64,000 bases of DNA from Agapanthus africanus (Eukaryota; Streptophyta; Magnoliopsida; Asparagales; Amaryllidaceae): contig CM057339.1 in NCBI GenBank assembly GCA_030015575.1, positions 701,356,761 to 701,420,760 on the forward strand, in the 5' to 3' direction. The stretch's first letter is position 1, and the number at the start of each line of letters is the position of its first letter. Under the pieces are notes generated by a model. It ran no database searches. It saw only the letters and a list, made by a program, of their open reading frames with translations, and was not told the origin of the DNA. Positions 1-12,190 of this stretch are shown piece by piece. Made by a program: the position numbers and the translations under genes.

Positions 1-631
1 TTGACCAAATATTCAAATTTCCCCCCAAAAAGTTAGTTAAGCCCAAAATTTGAATTTTCCCTCCAAGAAGTTGTTAAGCCGATCCTTCTAGAAATACCAC
101 GTGGAGCTTCTTGGGTCTTCTGGAAGCTATGGCCGTTATAAATAAGCATGTGATGAAATTTGGAGCCACGATCTCTTCATATGGCCGCGGATCCGCGGCG
201 CCAAGGGGGTTTGGGCCGCGGATCCGCGGTCCTTTAGTGGGCTTGGAGCTTCCTTTTTACATGGTAATTCTTGGTATGACTGGTAGGCCTCTTTCCAATG
301 TGTGGATTTTTATTTGGCCTTCTGTATCACTACCAGATCATACATCTTTTAGTTGGCGTATCTTTTATCAGTCTTTCCCCAATTTTGGGCTCTGCTTCCG
401 GAATTTCCTGCATAGACTCCAAGACAAGAGTTGCGCAATACAAGGATGATGCGATGCCATGAAAAACACACAATTTCCCTAAAAAGTGCCGGTTTTAGCC
501 TACAGTACGAGTAATCCTGTATTTTTACATGTGTTATGCAATTATGTGTGATATGAATACCGGATACCTTTACTTGACTGCAAAAGGTAGGGAAGTTGTC
601 GTGTTAGAAATGCAGTATTTTCGACTGATCA
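1..631 (-). repeat. 3' LTR of the Athila-like element (partial)
   Basis: This stretch aligns with about 3740-4383, most clearly over its last 180 bases, which include CACACAATTTCCCT and TTTTCGACTGATCA. Both copies end in TGATCA, so the minus-strand LTR begins TGATCAGTCG. Two GC palindromes of the type GCCGCGGATCCGCGGC lie at 184-199 and about 214-230. By eye roughly a quarter of aligned positions differ from the other LTR. Confidence 0.65.
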
Positions 632-1370
632 AGTGACATCTGATTTAGGGAGGCTACTAATAATTTATGTTCCATAGCTTCGAGTTTCTTTTGCATTGCT
701 TCCATTTCAGCTCTAACTCCTAAGGAAACATCAATTTGGTGAATGCCACCCCTAGACGATGACTGGTTTACACTCTCCCACTGCAAAGATTTTTCAGTGA
801 AATCTTCTAAGAATCTCCAAGCTTCACAATCATCTTTAGTCATGAAAGTGCCTTGACACATGGATTCAAGGTTCTGTTTTGTTGTAGGATTAATGCCCTC
901 ATATATGATTCTGCACAGATCCCATCTAGGGATTCCGTGATGTGGACATTGAACTAACAGATCCTTGAAGCGTTCAAAACACTTCGAGAATGGTTCATTT
1001 GGAAGATGGGTAAATTGATTTATTTCGCTACAGACTCGAGCTGTTTTATGATTGGGTTAAAATTTCTTTAGGAAAGCTGCGACGAATTAATCCCAGTTTG
1101 AAATAGAATGTGCGGCTGTGTTATAAAGCCACTTCTCGGCTATATCGCACAAGGTAAATGGGAGAAGACGTAAACACATAGCATCCACAGAAAGCTGTGA
1201 AGTAATCATCATAGCACATACATTTCAAATTTGGTAATAAAGACATATGCGTCTTCAGACTCGAGACCATGATATTTGGGTAGAAGATTGATGTATTGCG
1301 GTTTGATTTCAAATTTTCCCCATTGGCTGGTGGAAAGGTGAGACAGGTCGAATGAGGACCTCGCATAGGG
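632..1370 (-). pseudogene. gag: Athila-type gag remnant
   Basis: The minus-strand translation gives recognisable retrotransposon Gag segments in order: WLYNTAAHSISNWD, FTHLPNEPFSKCFERFKDLL, VQCPHHGIPRWDLCRIIYEG, NPTTKQNLESMCQGTF, then HQIDVSLGVRAEMEAMQKKL, which looks like a short coiled coil. These match the capsid part of Athila/Calypso Gag, which packages element RNA in a cytoplasmic particle. Several in-frame stops interrupt it (for example after SNWD and after LKKF). The reading frame runs straight into the LTR boundary at 632-631, so all of pol has been lost. The family is fairly sure; function is not retained. Confidence 0.75.
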
Positions 1371-2520
1371 TAACATCTCTCTTGGAGAGAGATGCGGGGT
1401 GGATTCTACGGACCTGTGGACGGTGGTAGAGTAGTGTTAAAGAAGTTCGATGGAGAATTGTCCATCTAAGTGGGTGTGGTGGAGGCTAAAGAACAAGTAG
1501 ACGTAGAATTACCGACTTCAGAGTCGATAGGAGGAAGCGGACAAGACGGGCACTAGAATCCCGTGTCCAGCCGAGTATGCACTAAATGGTTTAGCACAAG
1601 TGGCAGCGTTGTGATAATTAAGGAAAATTGGATTGGTGTTTAGTTTTTGAAAAAGATACGGATTTTTTGAAAAAATCAAATCACAAACAAAGCACAAGCA
1701 ACCCTAAATCTAGTAGTCACCTAGGTCAAGTCTCTAGACTGCTCCTAGACTTCCAGAAGACAGGTCGCAAGATAGATCCTCTACTGCCTCTTTGCCTCTC
1801 TTGTGGCTAGGTAAGTAGGAGGTTCTCCACTACGTAAGTAGTGGGCCTAAGTAAGTAACCACTTGCCTTAGACACACTTGCCTTAGACACCACAAAAGAA
1901 ACGCGGATAAGCAATAGATTACCCACAACCTCCTTCTGTCCTAAGTGAGCGCGACGGTCCTTAGAGTCATGTCTAGATATTTTTTAGTTAATGAGGGTGA
2001 TGCGGATGCAGTTTTGTGATTTTTGGGGCTTAGGAAGGGTAATGAACTCTCCACCTAATCTGAATTTGGTCTTTGCCCCTTAATTTCCGTATTAAAAATG
2101 CAAACAACCAAGTTCAAACACGCACAATTTTTCTTTTTGCGTCGCTGCGAATTTTTGCAAAGAAACCTGCAGAAATTGGTTAGTGGAGCAGAGAAGGGAG
2201 GAGATAAGAAAGGCAGAAATGGACCTAAAAATTTTGGTACAATGACGCAGCTATCCCACCGCGGATCCGCCGCAATATGCAACTAACGACCGCGGTTCAG
2301 CGGTCTGATGACGAAATCCCTGCACAAAACTTTCAGGAACTGTTCCTGTTCACTTACTGAGCTATCTGAGATTCTCTGAAAAATTTTCCTCTTGCTCCAT
2401 AGATTCCAGATCTCCTTGCAACAAATCACAACATGGCATTTGTGCAAATTTTGATCTAAAAATTCTGATGGAATAATAAATCTTTCAAATAAAATTACAA
2501 AAACGAACAAATTAGCACAC
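1371..2520 (-). other. Untranslated leader of the Athila-like element
   Basis: This lies between the primer site and gag on the minus strand. I see no convincing coding sequence. It contains a palindromic GC block around 2260-2300 (CCGCGGATCCGC) related to those in the LTR. Confidence 0.5.
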
Positions 2521-2540
2521 GATCCCCGGCAACGGCACCA
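2521..2540 (-). promoter_or_regulatory. Primer binding site, tRNA-Asp type
   Basis: The minus strand reads TGGTGCCGTTGCCGGGGATC. This is the 3' end complement of plant tRNA-Asp with one change, the usual Athila primer. It lies two bases from the LTR edge and fixes the element's orientation. Confidence 0.85.
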
Positions 2541-2542
2541 TT

Positions 2543-4383
2543 TGATTGATTCTTTTCCGTGTCGTGTTTAGAAATGTTTCACAACCAAAGAAATTTATAC
2601 CGCAATCAATTGACGGTGTCTATTGTAGTTTCGTCAATGAGAACGGATCGTCCACTGAGAAAGTGTGATTTGCTCGCTATTGTTTTAGTTGAGTCGAAAA
2701 TTAAAAGATAAAAGAAAATTAATTCAAGATTTATGAAATTTAGTTGCAAGAATCATCAAGAAAATAAAGATAAAGAATCAAGAATCAAGAATTGTCTAAA
2801 TCGAATGAATTATCAAGATTTGTGAAGAGGCTCATAGGAATCGATCCAATCGATAATGATGATGAAGAATTATGATTACAAATTCTTATCTATTGAAGAT
2901 TTGTTGCTAGATCGATGATGATCAACGAGATTTAGGGATCTCTAGAAGAAACTAGGGTTTCTCCATCATCATCCCTTGTCCTTTCATTGATTAGCATTCA
3001 AATTCTAGTCTCTAGGAAATTCAATCATCGGTCGTTGATCTCTAATTCGGAGCGAAAGCATTCAAGAAAGTATCTCGCTCGAAACCAGGTTGTCGATGAT
3101 TCAATTTTCTAAAGTTTACAAAACTCATATGACTTAAGAATCGTTCAAGAATTTAGTCATCATCATCTACCTATTTTCTCGATTCCTCCATGAGCGGAGT
3201 TTTCACTCAAACATCATGAAAAAGAAAATAATCAAGAATTGATAACTCTTCATAATGCTCAAATGTAAAGAAAAGCAAGATCAAGAATTTTCACCTTTTA
3301 TTATTCGATGTTTCGTTACAATTCACTCAAAGACTACAAGAATTAAGGAGAGAACTCAATCGTCGAACTAGCTTCGCATCGTCTTCGTGAGTCGCGGATC
3401 GTCTTGGATCTCTTGCTCGGATGAAGATCGGCGTTGCTTCAAAAAAGCTTGTTGAATGCTTGCTTGAATCGGTACTCGATGATCTTGATTTGGATCAAAT
3501 TGTGTCACTCAATTTGTGTAGAATTGATTTGGATCTCACTAGAATTTTACCCTTAAATGATGAACATCGAAAAACCCTTGTAATGAATCCTTGGGTCCCT
3601 TTATATAGTCTTCTCCTTTAGCTTCCCCTAGAAGCTTGATCTAGCTTCCTTTAGAAGCTAAGCCAGGTTTAGCTTCCTTTGTAAGCTTGGTAGTTATGAA
3701 GGAAGCATCTAGATTAAGGTAGTTAGCTAGCTTGCTTGAGAAGCTTGGTTGTTGAGGAGAACCTTCTAGATTTAGCTAGCTTGCTTAAGAAGCTTAGTTG
3801 TATTAGGCTTGTACAAGAAGCATGGCTGTTAGAAAGGAAGCTTCTGGAGATCTCTGGGGACTGAAGTGACTTGAAGAAGTTTTGATCTTGAAAAGAGACC
3901 TCAGAGAAAGCATTATGCCGATGATGTGTCAACGTGGCCGCGGATCCACAGCGGATCGGCCCATTCGGCCGCGGATCCGCGGTCGTTTAGAGAGCTTGGT
4001 GCTTGGAATCTTTAGGGTTCTCTTGTGTTGTCTTTAGGGCTATTTTCTGATGTCTGGAATCTTTTTAATACTTTCTTGTTTACTGCCAGATCACAAGTCT
4101 TAGACTTGGTGTATTTTTATCAGCACTTTTATGATTCTGGCTCTTTACCCGGAGAATTTCCTGCACACAATCTCCAGACAAGTGTTGCGATATACAAAAG
4201 ATCATGCGTGCAATAATAAACACACAATTTCCCTCAAAATGTCGGTTATAATGTATAACACATGTTATTTGGTATTTTACAGATAAATTGCTAATATGTG
4301 CTATATTCATACCGAACACCTTTAGATGATTGCAAATAGTAGGGAAATTGATGTGTTAAAAATGCAATATTTTCGACTGATCA
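2543..4383 (-). repeat. 5' LTR of the Athila-like element
   Basis: About 1.84 kb, bounded by the primer site on one side and gypsy-1 RNase H coding sequence on the other. The plus strand begins TGATTGATTC and ends TGATCA. Around 3615-3850 there is a degenerate array of AGCTTCC/AAGCTT words. GC palindromes occur at 3936-3982. A TATA box lies inside on the minus strand. Confidence 0.75.
3597..3608 (-). promoter_or_regulatory. TATA box in Athila-like LTR
   Basis: The minus strand reads CTATATAAAGGG, a good plant TATA box. It lies about 780 bp into the LTR in the element's own orientation, a reasonable place for the U3/R boundary. Confidence 0.6.
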
Positions 4384-6036
4384 TGTGTCACTCTCTCTTT
4401 TCTCCCCATCGATCGTGTCAAATGCGTGCTCGTCTGGCAATTCACAATTCAAGGGAGAGTCGGCAGGTATTGGATGCTCAGCGAGGAAGTCGGCGATGGC
4501 CTGGCCTTTCACTGCCTTGAGAGGTCGGTATGTCACCGAGAATTCCATTAAGAGTAGGGCCCATATAGCGAGTCGTCCTATTATTATGGCTCTGGACATC
4601 AAATATTTGAGAGGATCCACTTTTGATATGAGATGGACCTCATGCGCCAAAGCGTAGTGTCTAAGCTTCGTTATCGCGAAGATTAACGCCAGGCAATGTT
4701 TTTCAATGGGAGAGTAATTGTTTTCTGCCCCCATAAGAACTCAACTCAAGTAGTAGAGGGCTCTTTCCATCCCTTGGTCATTTTCTTGTGCCCATAATGC
4801 ACATAGAGAACCCTCAAGGGCGGTTATATACAGAATGAGAGGCTTTCCCTTAACCGGAGCGGTCAGTACTGGCGGATTATGCAAGTATTGCTTGATTTCG
4901 TCTAGTGCGCTTTGGCATTTGCGATCCCAGACGAACGGGGTCCCCTTCTTCATTAGATGACTGTAGGGACCGCATTTTCCGGAGAGGTTAGCTATGAACC
5001 TTCAGATATATGTGAGCTTTCCTTAGAGAGATCCCAGTTGCTTGAGAGTCCTTGGCGGAGGCATTTCCATAATCGTCTTGTTCTTTGACGGGTCTATCTC
5101 GATTCCCCGGTGTCGTACGATGAATCCTAGGAATTTGCCTGAGGAGACTCCGAACGCACATTTCAGAGGGTTCATCTTCAGGTTGTATTTCCGAAGGCGT
5201 TGAAACACGATCTTCAGATGTTCCCAATGTTCTTCGTACGATTTGCTTTTAACCACGAGGTCGTCGATATAGCATTCGACGATTTCATGTGTGAGGTGAT
5301 CGAAAATCTTCGTCATGGCCCTATGATAGGTGGAGCCGGCATTCTTCAGACCGAAAGGCATCACTTTGTAGCAGAATATGCCCAGAGGAGTCTGGAATGC
5401 GGTATGCTTCTGATCTTAAGGATGAATTTTTATTTGATTATACCCTGATGAGCCGTCCATGAAGGAGAAGACTTCAAGAGTGGACGTGTTATCTATCATC
5501 AGCTCGGTAAACGGTATAGGAAAATCGTCCTTTGGGCAAGCTTTGTTGAGGTCTCGAAAGTCCACACAGATGCGCATTGTCCCATTTTTCTTCATCACAG
5601 GGACGATGTTGGCAATCCAGTCAGGGTACTGAACTTCCTGGATGAAGCCGGAGTCGATTAGCTTCTTGACTTCGGCGTTGATGCTCATTTCAAGTTCGAG
5701 CCGCATTCTTCTCGGTGCTTGTTTGACTGGCTTGACGTCCGGAGATATCGCCAATCTGGGCACGGCTATTTCTGGATCTAGTCCCGGCATCTCGGAGTAG
5801 TTCCATGCGAAGCAGTCTTTATACTGCATGAGCACATCTTTGAGCGTAGCCACCTTCTTTTCAGACAACAGCTCACTGACGAACATAGGCCGCAGGACGT
5901 TTGTCGTCCCCAAGTCGATTTTTCTCAGGTTATCTGCAGTAGTATGTATCCCATCTTCCATCTCTTTTAGAGCCGGTGGAAACTCTGAGATCACTTCGTC
6001 ATCCTCGTTTTCAAAGCACCAGGAGAGGTCATCCAT
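4384..6036 (-). pseudogene. pol: gypsy-1 reverse transcriptase and first RNase H remnant
   Basis: Minus-strand pieces give, in order, the RT palm with VPVMKKNGTMRICVDFRDLN and FMDGSSGYNQIKIHP, the catalytic YIDDLVV near 5270, the RT thumb/connection (FLGFIVRHRGIEIDPSK), then RNase H with YSPIEKHCLALIFAITKLRH and VKGQAIADFLAEHPIPADSP. The enzyme would copy element RNA to DNA in the particle. Frame breaks lie near 5400, 5020 and 4740. The RNase H ends abruptly at 4384, where the Athila-like LTR begins; gypsy-2 continues from the equivalent point near 45510 into a second RNase H. Confidence 0.9.
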
Positions 6037-7160
6037 ATCTTCACGTACTCCTTCTTCTGACAGCGTTATCGCGTGACAGGTACGAGATCACTTCCAAGAC
6101 TGATGTTGATCCGGCTTTACTCTCGCTGTATACGTGGCTTTCGGTTCATGCTTCTGTGGCGGGGTTACCCTCCAACTGCTGGATAGAGCGAACCTGCCAT
6201 GATGATACTGGTCTTCTACCCATTCTTTGAAGGTGAAGCAGTCTTTAACAGGATGTCCTATTGCTCAGTGATAGGAGCAATAGTCTAGATGATGAACCTC
6301 ACTTGCTTGTTTGAGGTTCTTGGACTCCGGGAGTATAATCATTTGATTTTTTACGACAAGACCGAATATCTTCTTGTCTTTTCTTGGGAAAAAGAATATG
6401 CTCGACCTATCTTCTTTTTAAGAGATGAATCCTGGCTGCTCAATTCTCGATCGCGTGGCTTCTTGGACCCGCTTTGCCGCTGTCGAACGTTTTTTCCGTT
6501 CTTTAGCTTGTTTTTACCTCTGCGTCGGGTCTTCTATATGACGGGCTGGCGATGAAGAGCATCGTCATTCTCCGCAGCCTACTGAAGGAGGCACTGCGTC
6601 CTGGTTTTCTCGTAAATGGCCATTTCGCGGCTGTGGTCATCCCGGACCTTTTGACCCGCCTCCTTTATTAGCTTGTCTATCTGTTCTTCGAAAGACGAAC
6701 TTGGTGCTCTCATAGTGGAACCTCGTTTTGGTTTAGGGTTAGCGTCTTCTAACAGAGCATCTCCTTCTTCATCAAAGTCATGTATAACGTGGCAGCCATG
6801 GAATTGCTCCCGTTTCTTGGATTGAACATATCCAAGCCCGCTCGTTTCCATTCTCCCATTGGGCAATTTTCGCTGAGTTCCGGGGACGTTCCAGATCTTG
6901 TTGTAGAAATGAGCTTGTCGAGCAGTTTGTTTGAAGGGTACGCCTTGGCGCCTCAACAGCCTTTTTAATCCTTCTGTGTAGTATTTGGGCAGTCGGATGG
7001 GCTGGAGCCTGTCAACCATAGAATCAGCACCATGCCAGATTTCTTTCTCCACTTTGGTTTCCGCAGATCGATTAAAGAGGATCGCATTTTCATCTTTTCG
7101 CCTGGGAAGGATGTAGAACGTCTTCAGTTCTTGCTCACTGTAGGTATCAAGTGTGTTGAG
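6037..7160 (-). pseudogene. gypsy-1 protease-to-RT spacer with third Cys-His module
   Basis: The minus-strand translation matches the 400-900 residue region of gypsy-2's long ORF: EKEIWHGADSMVDRLQPIRL, KYYTEGLKRLLRRQG, KIWNVPGTQRKLPNGR, then DDHSREMAIYEKTRTQCLLQ. Between 6140 and 6300 the sequence is collinear with the gypsy-2 segment that encodes the third Cys-His motif. The function of this spacer is unknown. Several frameshifts are present. Confidence 0.7.
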
Positions 7161-8953
7161 CTATTTGTAATGCTCTTGCGGAACCATAGTAATCAGCAAA
7201 CTCTGATAATCTCCAATGAAGGCTTGCACTGATGGACGAGCCGAGAATACTGCGTTGACCTCGTCTTCAGAGTCACTGCCAAAGACCAGAATAGGTGTCG
7301 ACGGTCCCGGTTTGTTGTATCGGGGAGGTCCCGAATAGACTATCTCTTCTTCCTCCTCGGTATCGCTCCCGAAGACTGGAATGGTGGTGATAGTTTTTTG
7401 CTTATTCTCTGGCTTATGGCACCTTTTCGTATCTTCAAAGTCTGGTAAGAAGTATTTTGCATCTTCGTATTTTCGGACTTCATTCATAGAGAATGGGTTC
7501 AACTCCTCTGTCACGGTTAACTCGAGACCATCCTTGAAATACTTCATACACTGATGTTGTGTTGAAGGGATGATGTTGTACTCATGTAACCAAGGCCGTC
7601 TGAGCAAACCGTTGTAGCAAGTCTTGGCGTCAATGACGTAGAACTTGATATTAGTGATGAGCAGCCCAAATCGTAATGTCAGCATCATAGACCCGAGCGT
7701 CCGTGTTGACTGGGAGTCGAACCCGGAGATAGTGATTTTATCTCGAGCAAGGTGTTGAACGCTCATGCAGATTTCTTTTAGCACCCTCACGTTTAGGAGA
7801 TTGACAGAAGACCCATTGTCAAGCAGGATCTTCCCTCTCTTAATGTCATGGCAATACCCGGAGACATATAGGGGATGGTTGTGCTCACACGTTCCGAGAA
7901 GGAGATCTTCTTCGCTGAAAGTGACGTCAGCAGTGTGCACTTCTTCCAGCTCGTCCTTCATCTTTTCTTCGGTAAGAAAAGCGTGGAACTTCTCGCGCTC
8001 TTGTAGTGCCTTAATCAAAGAATCTATCGTTTCTTTAGATAGCAAAAGGGCATCGAGAATGCTTAGCTGCGAGGGTATCTTCCTCAGGTGTGCCAGAACG
8101 TTATAATCCACCTTGTTTTTCTTGGGCGGGTCCTTGGCTGCCAGCTCTTCGATGACTCGGTCATCGAGGGTAATATTCTCAGAGACCTTTTCTTTCCCCT
8201 TATCCCTTTTGTTCGATCCTTTGTTTGCAGGTCCGAGATTCTTTTCAGTTAGCATGCGATTGCACAGCTGAATGTTCTCGCAGCTCTTCGTTTCTTCCTC
8301 TTTTCCTGAGGTGGATTCTTTGAAGAGAGGGCTGAGAGCCATTTCTTCTTCAAAATCACTCCCGAAGGTGAGAACTTGCGATCCCCTGCTATCAACCATG
8401 TGACAGTTGCCTTCAGCTCTTCCTCGTTCGTTTTTCGCATTTTTCCGCTGTCGACGAGCTTCACGCTTCATCTTCTTTATGTGTTTCCAGTGAGCGACAT
8501 ACCCTTGCCACCAATTTTTAAAGGCGTTGCATTCTTCAGTAGGGTGTGCAATCCTCCGATGATATAAGTAGAAGTTAGGATGCATGTGCTCTTCGTTGAG
8601 GTGTATCCTATCTGGAGTGTTTCCTTCGGAGGGTGGCAGCTCCATTCCCATCGATATAGCTTTGGAGAACATTTTCCTTGTCTTGAACCTGCTTATATTT
8701 GTGGCAGATGTGCTTTGATCTGGTGGGAATGTTTTAACCCTTTTGTCCAGTCGCTGGTGTTTGGTTTTATCAAATATGGCCATTTTCGCTCTCGATCAGC
8801 TTCGCTTTTCAGAAGAAATTCATTCAGGAGTGCGTCAATAATTTCATCTGACTGTCTTAGGAGTTTCGGTTTGTGATCTGCCTCCAGTTTCTCTACATCA
8901 GGAGCTTTTTCACCATCTACCGGCGAGTGAGAGATCATGTGGCAGCTTGACAC
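7161..8953 (-). pseudogene. pro: gypsy-1 gag C-terminal part and protease
   Basis: A 540-residue open frame on the minus strand (8783-7161) plus an upstream piece to 8953. It shows a Cys-His knuckle (YLYHRRIAHPTEECNAFKNW, first Cys replaced by Leu), acidic FGSDFEEE and FGSDTEEEEE blocks, and the aspartic protease core ILLDNGSSVNLL near 7800. The protease would cut the Gag-Pol polyprotein. A shift between 8693 and 8783 separates the two frames. It is collinear with gypsy-2 residues 1-500 of the 49706-45903 frame. Confidence 0.85.
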
Positions 8954-9907
8954 ATAATCCTCAGGTTCATCTGACGAGTCTTCTCCCTCATCTTTGTCGG
9001 TATCTCCGTCTTCAAGGATGTGGTTGAGAAACTCCTGAAGCGTGACTGGGGTTCACGCCTTCTGGTTATATTCTTCTAACGCGTCAATCTATTTTTGCAG
9101 GTTTGTGCGCTTGTCCCCATGCTTCACAGGCTTTTTAGTCTTCTTCTTCTTTTTCGAAGACTTTAACGGCTGGACCTGAGAGTTTTGATTATCGCTACCA
9201 ATTCTTGGAGTCAGGCGCGGCTTCAGCATTCCCTCGATGACCTCGGGTTCTAGCGGATTTTTCCACCTGATCGCCGGGCATGTTTGGAGATCCTTCAGCA
9301 TTCTTTTCGTCTTGGCTGAAAGAGCGAACTCCCGTGGAGCTTCTTCTACAAAAGAGCATGATGCCCCCGGCATGTCCATCCTTTTAGTAGCGTGTGGCTG
9401 GGGCGGGCTCACCTTCCAATTCTCAGACAGCGCAAATTTGCCTTGTTACTATTGGTCCTCAGTCCACCTTTTGAAGACGAAGCAATTTTCAATTGGATGG
9501 CCTACTACTCGGTGATAGGGGAAATAATTAGGATTGTTGGCCTCACCGGGTTGCAAAGGGCGTTTCGGATCCGGCAAGGTAATGTGCCTGTTGGGCACCG
9601 CCAGCTCGAACAGTCTCCTCGTTTAATCCTAGGGAAACGAATAAGAGCAATTCAGCTTCTCATTGAAGAATCGCCGTCTTTCATTTTGGTGATCAGTTGG
9701 CTTTGGACCACTAGGCAGCAGCTGAGCATTGGCGACGAAGGTCGCTTTCCCTTTCCCTTTTTCATTTCGAGATTTCAGCTTCGAAGAAGATGGTCTATGA
9801 CCCATCTGATCCATTTGGGCCAGCTTGTCAATCAAGGCCTGGAAAGTAGTTGGCTTGAAGAACATCATGAATTGTGAAATGATCGCCTGAGGGTCGAGAG
9901 TTCCTAC
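8954..9907 (-). pseudogene. gag: gypsy-1 gag nucleocapsid-side fragment
   Basis: Minus-strand fragments include CPAIRWKNPLEPEVIEGMLK, a Lys-rich stretch SSKKKKKTKKPVKHGDKR, and FMMFFKPTTFQALIDKLAQM, all matching gypsy-2 Gag at 50060-51091. Frameshifts separate the fragments. It stops at 9907, where Copia-A is inserted, and resumes at 30340. Confidence 0.85.
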
Positions 9908-12077
9908 TGTAGGGTTGCTAGGCAAGCGCACAAGGGTCTACGAGGCATCAACCATACCCGATTAAAAATTTAGCCGTGCCGAACAACCCGAATACGGATC
10001 TTTAAACTAGAGATTAGGCGAAAACTAACATGTTAACAACTTTAATACTAAGTGAGAGGGATTACAACCTTTGTAGATCCGGTCCTTCACTTCATATGCT
10101 CCGTGTTGTGGTCCCTTCACTGCGATCATCATGCTCCGGACTCTCGAGAGGCTTCACGAAGAGAAAGATGCAGTCTTTGCTTCCGATCTTCGATACTAAG
10201 ATGATCTACCTTGAAGTTTCGTTAACACAAGCTAACACTCATGAAATGATGTGAACACCCTCATCTAAATGGCAAGGGAAGATGAGGATGATGAAGTAGG
10301 ATTTTTGCTCTCTTTATTTATCTTTTTCTCACATATTTTCATCACAAAATATCAAAGCAAGAAAGCTTTTTGAGCAAGGAAGAAGAAGGAAGAAGATGAA
10401 CAATATCATTTGTGATGAATAATAAAATGTTATCATAATCATTTATGCAACCATGGTTGTAGTAACCATTGTAGAGAGTTTACTAGGGTTAGGGTTTGGG
10501 TTGGGTTAAAGGTTGAGTCACAAAGAAATATCTATCATAATATCTTAACAAAGACAAAGTAAAACCATCTAGAAACATCTAGAAATCATTAACCCAAATC
10601 AAACCCTAATCTTGTTTAAACTCCTCTAAACATGTTGCATTAATAATTATAACATGTTACAATATTATATATCGCATATACAATATTTATCGTAACAAAA
10701 TAAAATAATACATTTAACATATATCGCATATATATCAATGTATTACCCGAGTGAGAAAAAGAATCTTTTAGTGAGCTAATATTAGTTAATGCATTTTAAT
10801 ATATCATATATAATATTATACATTAAATTATCGAATCAGCACTTGATCCGACAATCCGGCTATATCGCATATAACCGACTAATATTTATCCGTACCGATT
10901 CATCGAATCAACACTTGATCCGATGACCCGGCTGATATCAAATATCGCGAGAATAGAATACGGTATCTCATATCGCATTATCCTCGCTCCCGCACATATC
11001 ACATATGTGCTCCTACTCTGTTTTGCCTGAGCCAAGAAACCTCTGTGTAGGACTCTAAAGAATCGTCAATACGCCGGCAGTAGGCGATGATCATATCAAA
11101 CACCCACAAGCTGCAAGCGGTCAGCTAAACGTAACAGTTACCCAGGTATTGAGCGCTCAGAAGATCAACAAGCAAGCCTGTACATTCTCCTGTGAATCCA
11201 AACAGTAACACTCCCGTACAGTCCGGTCTCGTCGTCTGATATGTTGCATATCTCGCCTAGGGGTGGTAAACGTCAGACCCCAGTAGCTCGATAAGTCGTG
11301 TCGATATGAGGTCTATAACAGTTCGAGAAACTACTGATAACACTTACCAGTAAATCTCAGCAACCCTGGCCAGGGATTTCCGGTTATAGCCAATCGAACA
11401 CAGCACAACATCAACTCCCTATACCGGGAGAGACGAATCCCCTCCTATTGCTCATTGCCTCCATGTGATTCGGGACTGTACCCAAAAGCCACTTTTTGCA
11501 TGCCCTCTTGGACGTGGTATGATGGAAATCAAAGCAGAGTGGGAATCACACAAGACTCTATGACGATCTCGGGTCAACAGACTACTCTGTACCAGTGTCA
11601 CCGGAGAACTGCCATCTGACGTGAGGTATAATACCATCTGGGAGTTCTCGGCGAGTCCGTCCAGTGTACCCAGTCTCCACTGAGCACCCGTACACTATCC
11701 TTGATGTCAAACACCGATGTATATGGGATCATCCATCGCCCATCATTTGGGTCAAGATGCGTATACGCTAGTCTACTCTAGTGTATCGATGCCCTGTCTC
11801 GATACACCCTCGACTAGGAACAGTTATAGGATGTACTCGTTGACTACCGTGGCCCCACTAGAATGATCTCATCATAGTCCCAGTAGTCGAGTACACATCC
11901 TAAGGGCTTTATCAACATGTAACATAGAGACAATCTGAGTACATGTTAAGATAAAGTACAACCAGATAGCATACTATCATGTCGAGCAAGAAAGTCCTCC
12001 CTATATATGTCCAAGCATCCATTACAATATACATCGTATGTACAGTAATGGCCTCTAGGGCATACATATTACTAACA
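9908..12077 (-). repeat. 3' LTR of Copia-A
   Basis: Aligned with 28168-30339 at high identity. It keeps a 15-bp segment (CAATACGCCGGCAG region near 11070) missing from the other LTR, and lacks the small duplication CGCCCATCATATGGGT that the other LTR has near 29990-30015. Confidence 0.9.
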
Positions 12078-12088
12078 ATCTCCCACTT
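12078..12088 (-). promoter_or_regulatory. Polypurine tract of Copia-A
   Basis: The minus strand reads AAGTGGGAGAT directly before the LTR start TGTTAGT. This is the standard plus-strand primer of Angela-type copia elements. Confidence 0.85.
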
Positions 12089-12190
12089 GCACTAGGGCCA
12101 TCTGTTATGGTATCGCATACCCAACAATTAGCTGCGGTTGAAGTATCTCATACTCAACCATCCCGTAAAAAGTCTCTACTGGGAAAAATG
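12089..12190 (-). other. 3' tail of Copia-A internal region
   Basis: About 100 bp between the polypurine tract and the Copia-B insertion. It matches the equivalent stretch of Copia-B just before 20222 (minus strand ...GGGATGGTTGAGTATGAGAT). It ends in aaatg, half of the Copia-B target duplication. Confidence 0.8.

Larger units (their letters stand above)
1..4383 (-). mobile_element. Athila-like Ty3/gypsy element with gag only, left end outside window
   Basis: Read on the minus strand: 5' LTR (2543-4383), primer site complementary to tRNA-Asp (2521-2540), leader, a gag remnant, then directly a second LTR copy (1-631) that runs off the window. No protease, RT or integrase is present between gag and the 3' LTR, and no polypurine tract is visible at the junction. 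It therefore looks like an internally deleted element, comparable to the gag-only terminal-repeat elements described in plants. It is inserted in the RNase H region of gypsy-1. The two LTR copies are quite divergent, so they may not be sister LTRs from a single insertion. The target duplication cannot be checked because the left end is missing. Confidence 0.7.
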
